In this document: piece after piece, positions 25,695-33,439 of the stretch
How positions within the stretch are numbered: the first letter of the stretch is position 1
Layout: each line of letters opens with the position of its first letter
Origin: Desulfobacteraceae bacterium
GTDB lineage: Bacteria; Desulfobacterota; Desulfobacteria; Desulfobacterales; Desulfobacteraceae
Direction: 5' to 3'
Length of the DNA: 64,000 bases
Assembly (NCBI GenBank): GCA_016743945.1
Contig: JADGFI010000029.1
Location: 6,720-70,719, forward strand
Position numbers and translations under genes: made by a program
Notes under the pieces: generated by a model
Told to the model about the DNA's origin: nothing
Seen by the model: the letters and a program-made list of their open reading frames with translations, nothing else
Database searches by the model: none

Positions 25695-27140
25695 GTGAGG
25701 AAAAATTTTTTACCGATGATCGGAAAAAATAAAAAAAATGGGGTCCGAGAAATCCTTTTAATGGGGGTATTCTGGCGAATCCTCTTCATTGAAGCGGTTT
25801 TGCTTGTCTATTCTCTTTTTTACAGATGGTTCACAGACAATGCCGGACCCTCTGATCTGTTCTGGTATGCCATCCGAATTATCCTGCTTGTGGGAATTAT
25901 CATTATTTTTATGATGGTCACCTTGAAAAAATTTCTCACTGACAAAATCATTACCCCCCTGGAATCCCTTGCAGCTGCCAACAAGGAGATCCAAAAAGAT
26001 TATACCAGGGCCGACAAAATAGATCTGGCAGATGATTCCCCGGATGAAATCAGAACCATTGTCACCTCAAGGGCTGCCATGCTCAAACAAATCCTGGCGG
26101 TTTCCGAAGAACGATTGCATCTGGTCAACTTTATCAAAGAAACATTTGGGCGGTATCTTTCCCAAACAGTTGTGGATGAAATCCTGGCCTCCCCGGAAGG
26201 GCACAAAATCGGCGGCACCAGAAAAGAGGTGACGGTATTGATGTCGGATCTAAGGGGATTTACCAGCCTGTCCGAGGACAGGGACCCCGAAGAAATGGTT
26301 CAATTGCTCAACCGCTACCTTGAAAAAATGTCCAAAATAATTTTAAAATACGACGGGATAATTGATGAAATCATCGGGGATGCCATCCTTGCAGTATTTG
26401 GCGCCCCGAAAAGCCATGGCAATGACCCGGAAAGGGCAATTGCCTGTGCCATTGAGATGCAAAACTGCCTGGCAATATTAAACCAGGAGGTTCTTGAATC
26501 GGGATATCCCTGTCTTGAAATGGGTATTGGTATTAATACCGGCACTGTCATTGTAGGGAATATCGGTTCCGAGGTCAGGATGAAATACGGAATCGTCGGC
26601 GATGCGGTAAATCGGGCATCCAGGATCGAATCCAACAGCGTCGGCGGACAAGTGCTCATTGGTGAATCCACCTACAGCCGGGTAAAACCCACAACAAAGG
26701 TGATGCCGGCCCAGCATATTATGATGAAGGGCATGAAAAAACCCTTGGTTTTTTACTCCGTTTTTGCCATTGAAACCCAAAATTACAACGTCGCGCTCGA
26801 GGCATCTATACCTTCGGATGCCCGACTTGCCATAAAGCTCCCTTTTCAGTACTGGACCATCCAGGATAAGAAAATAAGCGCCCTGCCCCTCCTCGGAGAG
26901 ACAATCGCAATGGATGAAAACAATATTTATGCGACGACCACCCACCCCATTGACCTGTACACAGACATTAAACTGAACTTTGATTTCTGTGTTGAGGCCC
27001 ATTGTTTTGATGATATCTATGCCAAAAGCACGTCAACCCAAATGGGACAGAACCTCCGCCGCACAAAGTTCAGCATTACGGCCATGGATGAAAATGACAA
27101 AACGATCATTAGAAAATGGATGAAAGAAGCAGCCGTTTGA
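25695..27140 (+). CDS. Membrane class III nucleotide cyclase, guanylate-type residues
   Basis: Protein of 481 residues with two hydrophobic segments near 25-45 and 55-78, a HAMP-like linker and a cyclase homology domain at about 170-350. Metal-binding aspartates are in VLMSDLRGF and IIGDAILAVFGAP; NRASRIES supplies the Asn/Arg of the transition-state site. At the base-specifying positions it has Glu225 (IDEIIGD, where adenylate cyclases have Lys) and Gly299 (KYGIVGD), the Glu/Gly pair reported for the Synechocystis guanylate cyclase Cya2. The last 110 residues form an unassigned beta-rich domain. The track start is a GTG at 25695; ATG at 25716 is an alternative. It lies in a run with a GAF protein and a cyclic-nucleotide-binding protein. 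Confidence 0.85.
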   Translation: MRKNFLPMIGKNKKNGVREILLMGVFWRILFIEAVLLVYSLFYRWFTDNAGPSDLFWYAIRIILLVGIIIIFMMVTLKKFLTDKIITPLESLAAANKEIQKDYTRADKIDLADDSPDEIRTIVTSRAAMLKQILAVSEERLHLVNFIKETFGRYLSQTVVDEILASPEGHKIGGTRKEVTVLMSDLRGFTSLSEDRDPEEMVQLLNRYLEKMSKIILKYDGIIDEIIGDAILAVFGAPKSHGNDPERAIACAIEMQNCLAILNQEVLESGYPCLEMGIGINTGTVIVGNIGSEVRMKYGIVGDAVNRASRIESNSVGGQVLIGESTYSRVKPTTKVMPAQHIMMKGMKKPLVFYSVFAIETQNYNVALEASIPSDARLAIKLPFQYWTIQDKKISALPLLGETIAMDENNIYATTTHPIDLYTDIKLNFDFCVEAHCFDDIYAKSTSTQMGQNLRRTKFSITAMDENDKTIIRKWMKEAAV

Positions 27141-27265
27141 TAGGAATCAAACGCCATCCCGCCTTTTTCTCCTTGACAAGCAAGCCAAATTGTAATTGGA
27201 TGCCTAGCATATTTTTTCTTCGACAACTTTTTAAACCCATCACATTTAAGGATTTTAGAATCACC

Positions 27266-28123
27266 ATGACTCTTTCATCTTTTTTTAATTCAGGCCTTAA
27301 AAAATATCAGAACAAAATTGCAGGGGCATTTTTCCTGTTTTTCTGCCTGCTGGTATTCTGGCCCCAGCCCGGCACGGCACAGGAAAAAAAAATCACGACC
27401 CCCCTGGGGATGTCCTTTGTCCTTGTTGAGCCGGGAACTTTTATGATGGGCAGTCCTAAAACAGAACGATTTCGAGATGCCGATGAAATCCGTCGGTCCG
27501 TAAAAATTGAGACTGCCTATTATCTGCAAACAACCGAAGTAACCCTGGGGCAATGGCGGGCCGTCATGGGAAAAAAATGGCTTAAAAAACGAAAAGGAAC
27601 CGATGATATGCCGGTCACCCAGATCTCATATTATGATTGCCTTAAATATATCGACATGCTCAATAAGAAGGGAATGGGGGTTTACCGACTCCCCACGGAC
27701 AAGGAATGGGAGTATGCCTGCAGGGCCGGCACAACAACCGCCTACAGCTGGGGAGACGCCATAGACTGTTCCAAGGCCATGTATGGCAATAACCCCAAAA
27801 AAAATGAAGAATGTACCCTTTATTTACGCTCCATAAAAATTGACACCTATGGCCCGGCACCAGTCAAAACCTATGCCCCCAATCCCTGGGGATTTTATGA
27901 TATGCACGGCAATGTATGGGAATGGTGTTCAGACACATATTCCGCCTACCTGTCTGGCCCTACACCTAAAGCATACAATCCTATGGATTCGGATTCCCAT
28001 ATCAGAAGAGGGGGCAGCTGGTATAAATACGGACGATATCTTCGAAGTGCCAATCGCACCTATGCCCACCCAGGCGCAAAACTTCTCACAACCGGTTTCA
28101 GACTCGTCCGAGAGGCAAATTAA
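27266..28123 (+). CDS. Exported SUMF1-domain protein without FGE cysteines
   Basis: Protein of 285 residues with an N-terminal hydrophobic signal (GAFFLFFCLLVFWPQPGTAQ) and a SUMF1/formylglycine-enzyme fold: MSFVLVEPGTFMMGSP, TTEVTLGQWRAVMG, YRLPTDKEWEYACRAGT, MHGNVWEWCSD and GGSWYKYGRYLRSANR, ending TGFRLVRE. The two active-site cysteines found in true formylglycine-generating enzymes after RGGS are absent, so sulfatase maturation is unlikely; a binding or structural role is more plausible. The ORF track start at 27116 lies in a region overlapping the cyclase end; the ATG at 27266 gives a proper signal. Its stop overlaps the next start by one base (TAATG). Confidence 0.82.
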   Translation: MTLSSFFNSGLKKYQNKIAGAFFLFFCLLVFWPQPGTAQEKKITTPLGMSFVLVEPGTFMMGSPKTERFRDADEIRRSVKIETAYYLQTTEVTLGQWRAVMGKKWLKKRKGTDDMPVTQISYYDCLKYIDMLNKKGMGVYRLPTDKEWEYACRAGTTTAYSWGDAIDCSKAMYGNNPKKNEECTLYLRSIKIDTYGPAPVKTYAPNPWGFYDMHGNVWEWCSDTYSAYLSGPTPKAYNPMDSDSHIRRGGSWYKYGRYLRSANRTYAHPGAKLLTTGFRLVREAN

Positions 28124-31100
28124 TGCGCGTAAAGATCCTAGGTCTCTTAAAAATATATGAAGAAGAAATCAACCTCCTGCTGTGGACAATGGCCCTTTTG
28201 TTTATTATCCGCAGTTCCGGTGTTATCTTGAACAACTATGCAGAAACCGCTTTTTTAAAACGATACGGGGTTGAATACCTGCCCATTGTCAACATGATCA
28301 ATGCTGTGGCCACCTTTTTTATCACAGGCGTTATGTCGATGTTCCTCGGAAAAATGGCCGGTGCCAGGCTGCTCTACTATGTCTTTATCATATCCGGCGT
28401 CCTTGTAACAATTATCCGGTTGCTGATTCCCTTTGGGTTTGATCTGTTGTATCCACTTCTTTTCATGCTTAAAAGCCAATTTGAACTGCTCCAGGCCTTG
28501 TTATTCTGGAATTTATGCAATGATCTTTTCAATATGCGCCAGTCCAAAAGGCTGTTTCCTATTCTGACGGCAGGAGGCGTGATCGGTCTGATTCTGGGCA
28601 GCGTGGGAACCCCCTATTTTGCCAAAACCTTTAACCTGGACAACCTGCTCTACATGTATCTTTGCACCACCCTCATGGGTGCTTTCATTGTCCAGGCAAT
28701 GGGCCGGAGTTATTCCACCCTTATTTTCCCGGAAAAAATCCAAAAAGAAGGGGCTGTCACCAAGAAGAAACCCTCCATGATCCAGGAGATGAAGGATGTA
28801 TACCCCCTGCTCAAAGACTCGATACTGGTCAAAATCGTGTTGGTGCTGACCTTTATGCCCAATGTGGTCATCCCCATCATGAATTATCAGTTTAACTATG
28901 CCATCAATGACCAGTTTGCCTCGGAAGCGGCCATGATCCAGTTTTTCGGGTTTTTTCGGGGGGGCTTGTATACCATCAGTCTGATCATCCTGCTCTTTGT
29001 GGGCAGGATATACGGACGATGGGGCCTACCCGTAGCCCTGATGTTCCACCCCTTTAATTACATGATTGCATTTTTTGCATTTCTCTTCCGGTTTGATATC
29101 TTCGCCGCCATGTATGCCAGGATGTCCACCAATATCCTGAGAACCACCATCAATATGCCGGCAAACTCCATTTTAATCGGACTTTTCCCGGAATCCTACC
29201 GGAACATGATCCGCCCCTTTTTAAGGGGAACCGTGGTGAGGATGGCGCTGTTTACAGGTTCCACATTAATTTTGATCTCAAGTTCCTATTTCCACCCCAG
29301 GTATTTGACCCTTGTGGCCCTGCCCTTTGTACTGGCCTGGATGGCAGCACCCTTTGTATTGAAATCTAAATATGCCATGATCCTCAAGGATTTGATTTCA
29401 AAAAACCTGTTGGATATAAAGAGCCTTGACCAGGAAGAGCTGGGAAGTATTTTCAACCAGGACAAGGTATTGTCCGACCTGGAAACCTCTTTTTTAGCTG
29501 CCCGGGGAAAAGATGCCATCTGGTATGGCCAATTACTGAAAAATTTTTCACCCATAAAATTGGATCAGCAAATTCTCAACAATCTTGAAAAGCAGGACCC
29601 AATAACCCAACGGACCCTTATTAAAATGATCTCCCCACCATCCCGGGCAAATTCAGCCAAACGATTGATCCGGTTCCTAGACCCGAAAAAACAAGAGGTC
29701 ACCATTGCCATATTAAAACTTGTTTGCCAGAACAATATCAGGGCAATAAATAAGGTGGATTTAACCCCCTATATTAAAAATGAACATCCGGTTGTCAGAG
29801 GATTTGCTGCTGCCTGCCTCTACTCAAGGGATCCTGCGCAGCACCGCCCCATGATTACAACCTGGCTTGGGTCCAAGGACAACAATCTGCGGCAATCGGG
29901 TATTGTCAGTGCAGGCCTGAGCAATGACAGGGAATATATTGACAAGTTGCTTTCCATATTATCGGAAGAAAATATTGACCCCATCATTCCGGACATTATC
30001 AGAGCCCTGTCCCGGTTAAGGGCCAAAGAATTGAATGCCGTTATTTTCTCCTACCTCGCCTATGACCGACCCGATGTCAGAACAGCGGCCCTGGATGCCC
30101 TGGAAATCAATGATGATGTTTCCCTGAAAAAATCCATCCTTCTCCTGGGAGACAACATTGATTCCATCCATGAATTTGCCAAGGAAAAGATACGGACAGC
30201 AGAATTTCAAAACAACAAACTGTTGGTTGAATCCTTAGGAATGCCCAGCACCCGAATTCGAAGGGGCTTGTTTGAACTTTTAGAAACCCTTGACATAAAA
30301 GAGTTTGAAATTTTGATGTTTGCCAAGGAGAATCTGAATAAAAGCTATACCTACCTTGCCATGGAAGAAAACCTGGCCCATCTTCCCCAGGGGAAAATGC
30401 GGGATCTTGCCGGTGAGCACCTGCTGCAAAAAAAAGATGTGGTGCTTGAAAATATTATTCGAGTCCTTGCCATCCATGATCAGACAGGGAGGATGAAAAC
30501 CGCCTGGCGGGGAATTTTTTCACCAGATACCCGACAAAGGGCCAATGCCATTGAATTACTCTCTGATATTCTGGACCGCAAAACCTTTAATTCCATGCTT
30601 CCCCTGCTGGAAAGCCCCACCCCGGAAATGACCCTGACCGAAGGAAGAAAAATAATAAAAATTGCCAAACTGGACCCCCAGGGAAAAGAGGCTCTTTCAA
30701 ACCTGCTGACCTCTGAAGACTGGGTGGATGTTCTCATGGGATTAAATCTGATCAATGAAAATCCCACCCATTACGATGCAAGGAAAATGTTGAATGAGTT
30801 GGAAAATTCAATCAATAAACATATTTTAAAGGAAGTTCAAATGATTTTAAACAACCCTAGGGAAACTTCAGATCCCAATAAAATTAAATCCACGGAAATA
30901 TCCCTGGGAGAAAAAATACTTCTATTAAAGGAAATTGAAATTTTTTCCGGATTGAGTGCTGCCGAGCTTGCCGCCATCGCAGCGGTAACAAAGGAACTGG
31001 ATTATCCCAAAGACAAAACCATCATCAAACAAAACGATGTGGGGGAAACTGTGTTTCTCATCATAAAAGGCCGTGTGGAAGTGATCATGGAACAGGCAGA

Positions 31101-31332
31101 CGGCAAAGAGGTGATGCTGGACCACATTGGATCCGGCGGGGCTTTTGGGGAGATGGCATTGATGGACGACGCCCCCAGATCCGCCACTATAAGGACCATT
31201 GAGCCGTCCAAATTTCTCATACTTCATAAACAGGAATTCAAGGAAACCGCCATGGAATTCCCCCGGATAGCGCTGCAGATATGCTCGGTGTTAAGCCGGA
31301 TTATCCGGGATCTCCATGGTAAATTCAAATAG
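28123..31332 (+). CDS. Transporter-like/HEAT/cyclic-nucleotide-binding fusion protein
   Basis: Protein of 1069 residues. Residues 1-430 hold about 11-12 hydrophobic helices resembling the ATP/ADP translocase (NTT) or MFS-like fold. The middle 430-920 is helical and repeat-like with HEAT-type units (for example HPVVRGFAAACLYSRDPAQH and RPDVRTAALDALEIND). The end (about 930-1065) is a cyclic-nucleotide-binding domain with GSGGAFGEMALMDDAPRSATI, keeping the Glu and Arg that hold the cyclic phosphate. This makes it a direct effector of the neighbouring cyclase. Nucleotide exchange is not proven; NTT-like domains are also found fused to signalling parts. Its stop faces the next gene on the other strand at 8 bases. 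Confidence 0.85.
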   Translation: MRVKILGLLKIYEEEINLLLWTMALLFIIRSSGVILNNYAETAFLKRYGVEYLPIVNMINAVATFFITGVMSMFLGKMAGARLLYYVFIISGVLVTIIRLLIPFGFDLLYPLLFMLKSQFELLQALLFWNLCNDLFNMRQSKRLFPILTAGGVIGLILGSVGTPYFAKTFNLDNLLYMYLCTTLMGAFIVQAMGRSYSTLIFPEKIQKEGAVTKKKPSMIQEMKDVYPLLKDSILVKIVLVLTFMPNVVIPIMNYQFNYAINDQFASEAAMIQFFGFFRGGLYTISLIILLFVGRIYGRWGLPVALMFHPFNYMIAFFAFLFRFDIFAAMYARMSTNILRTTINMPANSILIGLFPESYRNMIRPFLRGTVVRMALFTGSTLILISSSYFHPRYLTLVALPFVLAWMAAPFVLKSKYAMILKDLISKNLLDIKSLDQEELGSIFNQDKVLSDLETSFLAARGKDAIWYGQLLKNFSPIKLDQQILNNLEKQDPITQRTLIKMISPPSRANSAKRLIRFLDPKKQEVTIAILKLVCQNNIRAINKVDLTPYIKNEHPVVRGFAAACLYSRDPAQHRPMITTWLGSKDNNLRQSGIVSAGLSNDREYIDKLLSILSEENIDPIIPDIIRALSRLRAKELNAVIFSYLAYDRPDVRTAALDALEINDDVSLKKSILLLGDNIDSIHEFAKEKIRTAEFQNNKLLVESLGMPSTRIRRGLFELLETLDIKEFEILMFAKENLNKSYTYLAMEENLAHLPQGKMRDLAGEHLLQKKDVVLENIIRVLAIHDQTGRMKTAWRGIFSPDTRQRANAIELLSDILDRKTFNSMLPLLESPTPEMTLTEGRKIIKIAKLDPQGKEALSNLLTSEDWVDVLMGLNLINENPTHYDARKMLNELENSINKHILKEVQMILNNPRETSDPNKIKSTEISLGEKILLLKEIEIFSGLSAAELAAIAAVTKELDYPKDKTIIKQNDVGETVFLIIKGRVEVIMEQADGKEVMLDHIGSGGAFGEMALMDDAPRSATIRTIEPSKFLILHKQEFKETAMEFPRIALQICSVLSRIIRDLHGKFK

Positions 31333-31340
31333 GGAGTTTT

Positions 31341-32477
31341 TTATTCCTCTTTTAGCAGACGTTCAATGGTATCGGCCAGGTCATCCCTGCCCTGCTGCCT
31401 GAGCAAGGGAATCATGGGCCTGTAAAAGGGCGGCCTTACCCGGATGGTAATATCATATTGTTCAATATCCTTTGGAGTCACCTCATCCTCAACAAAGGCC
31501 CGGGTCTTGTGCAGCACCCCCAGGGCGGTGAGTTCTGTCATGGTCCGGACACATTTTTCACATTTTCCACAGTTCAAACGGTCCGGGACATTGGCAAGGC
31601 AGACCCGAAAATTCTGGAATGCCACATCCCAGTCAGAGACAATTCTTATTTTTGCAAGCCGGGACATTTCATAATCCCGGTGGCGAAGTCTCACCCCAAA
31701 ACTTGAATATTCCGGATCCAGGAGGGGATGGGAGCCGCAGGGATGCAAGTTGGGAATATCATAGGAGGATCCGATGAACATCAGGTTTATTCTATTGCTG
31801 AAGGTATGGGCCATGGCTGCCAGAACAGCCCCAAAAAAACTGTCCAGCCACAGTTCCCGCTCATCACACAAATGACGAATATTGGTATAGACCGGAATCA
31901 ATTGTGTGTCTGCATCCCGGGTAATCTTTGAAATTGCATCCATGGCCCGGTCAAACACATGGTATTTGCTCCCCCGCTCAACCACACCGCCGATATCAAA
32001 GCCGTGGAGGAAAAAACTGTCCCGCACATACCCGGGGTGGGTCTTGGGGTAGTGCAGGCGGTTTAACCGTAGGGCGGCAAGGGAATCCATGCCGCCGGAT
32101 ATAACCATACCGGTCCTGGAAGGGCTCAAAATTGACATATTTTCCCGGGGTTTTGCCTCGATCTTTATGGGAGAATACCGACGGTTGCTTGAACCTTTTG
32201 TCCAGTGGGACAAAATATTCATGGCAACCCCTATCCCTTCTTTGAGAAAGGGACAGATATCTTGATCCAAAAATATTCTTTTCTCGCCCAGATGAAGGGC
32301 CGGCAAAAGGCACCCCACTAAAAATGCATCTGGATTGGCCCCAAATCCTGCGGCAAAGGGAATAGGGGTTTTTATATATACGGTTTGTTCGGGCCGGTTG
32401 CAGTCTTCAAAGATCACCCGGGCTGCGGCCGTAACAAATTCAGAATCCTGGGTCAGATTAAAATCAAGAATTTTCAT
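31341..32477 (-). CDS. PP-loop ATPase-like protein with C-terminal cysteine motif
   Basis: Protein of 378 residues in the adenine-nucleotide alpha hydrolase superfamily. The PP-loop is VISGGMDSLAAL at residues 127-132; enzymes of this group adenylate a carboxylate or carbonyl and release pyrophosphate. Near the C-terminus NCGKCEKCVRTM (Cys303, 306, 309) looks like a metal or sulfur site, as in some tRNA-thiolating and amide-forming members. I do not recognise the family by name. It follows a RimK-like ligase and an acetyltransferase fusion in one leftward operon with a 29-base gap, so a part in building a small amide or modified peptide is a reasonable guess, not a demonstrated role. Confidence 0.72.
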   Translation of the reverse strand: MKILDFNLTQDSEFVTAAARVIFEDCNRPEQTVYIKTPIPFAAGFGANPDAFLVGCLLPALHLGEKRIFLDQDICPFLKEGIGVAMNILSHWTKGSSNRRYSPIKIEAKPRENMSILSPSRTGMVISGGMDSLAALRLNRLHYPKTHPGYVRDSFFLHGFDIGGVVERGSKYHVFDRAMDAISKITRDADTQLIPVYTNIRHLCDERELWLDSFFGAVLAAMAHTFSNRINLMFIGSSYDIPNLHPCGSHPLLDPEYSSFGVRLRHRDYEMSRLAKIRIVSDWDVAFQNFRVCLANVPDRLNCGKCEKCVRTMTELTALGVLHKTRAFVEDEVTPKDIEQYDITIRVRPPFYRPMIPLLRQQGRDDLADTIERLLKEE

Positions 32478-32506
32478 TATTTTTTTATTTCCATTGGGTT
32501 AAAATT

Positions 32507-33439
32507 TCATCTCTCAACTTTTTTATTCAAGGTGACAAAAGTGACATACTCAATAATCTGTCGGGAAATATCTCGCCCGGTTGCTTCTTCCAACCCCCTG
32601 AACCCTGGAGAATAATTCACCTCAACCACAAGGGGGCGCCCCCCTTTTTCAACGATCATATCCACACCGGCGATTTCAAGACGACAGGCCCTGGCAGCTT
32701 CAAGGGCCAGACCTACCCATTCCTCTGGCGGATCAATGGCAGTTGCCAGGCCATGTTGATGGATATTGGCCCGAAAATCCCCGGGGGGAGGTTCAAGGAC
32801 CATTGCCCCGGCCACACGGCCTCCTATCACCAACAATCGAACATCCTGTCGGCCTTTGGGTGTGATAAATTTTTGAACCAACATCCCCTTCAAAGGATTG
32901 AGATGGGTATCCAGGAATATTGCTGCCTGGGCCCGGGTCTCAATCTTGACCACCCCGTCTCCCCCCATGCCATCCACCTGTTTGGCAATAACGGGAAACC
33001 CGCCCAGATGGTCGGCTGCTTTAAAAAAGCAAGCGGCCTTGGTAACAAAACAGGAATTGGGAACTTCTATCCCGGCAGCGACCAGGGTTTGGAGGGTTAT
33101 ATACTGATTTTTTGCAATGGTTACCCCCTCAATGCCGTTGACCAGGGGAATTTTCATCGTTGCAAAATGGCGGAGCAAAACAAAACCATATTCCCCCATG
33201 GGTGATCCCTGACGAGGCAAAATCACATGGGGAAGAGGACCGGCAAGATCCATAAAAAAACCATCGGACCCGGCAAAACCAGAAGACTGAGCAAAACCGG
33301 TTTTCCCCATGTCCATGGCACAGGTTATTTCATAGGGATTAATGAGCAAAATCTTATGACCCAAATGGGCTGCAACTTCTATAAACCGTTTGTTGGGATG
33401 AAAATCAACGCCGTTGACGGTCATTATTCCGATGATCAA
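32507..33439 (-). CDS. RimK-like ATP-grasp ligase
   Basis: ATP-grasp protein of 310 residues. Motifs: NQYITLQTLVAAGIEVPNS, FPVIAKQVDGMGGDGVVKI for nucleotide binding, LVQKFITPKGRQDVRLLVIG and the metal site VEVNYSPGFRGLEEATGRDIS near residue 285, which matches RimK-type enzymes that add an amino acid to a carboxyl end. The TTG start at 33439 has AAGGAAA just upstream and overlaps the previous stop in a TTGA arrangement. RimK relatives act on ribosomal S6, gamma-glutamyl coenzymes or peptide precursors; none of these substrates is visible nearby. It probably joins amino groups to a small carboxylate produced or recognised by its neighbours. Confidence 0.82.
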   Translation of the reverse strand: MIIGIMTVNGVDFHPNKRFIEVAAHLGHKILLINPYEITCAMDMGKTGFAQSSGFAGSDGFFMDLAGPLPHVILPRQGSPMGEYGFVLLRHFATMKIPLVNGIEGVTIAKNQYITLQTLVAAGIEVPNSCFVTKAACFFKAADHLGGFPVIAKQVDGMGGDGVVKIETRAQAAIFLDTHLNPLKGMLVQKFITPKGRQDVRLLVIGGRVAGAMVLEPPPGDFRANIHQHGLATAIDPPEEWVGLALEAARACRLEIAGVDMIVEKGGRPLVVEVNYSPGFRGLEEATGRDISRQIIEYVTFVTLNKKVER

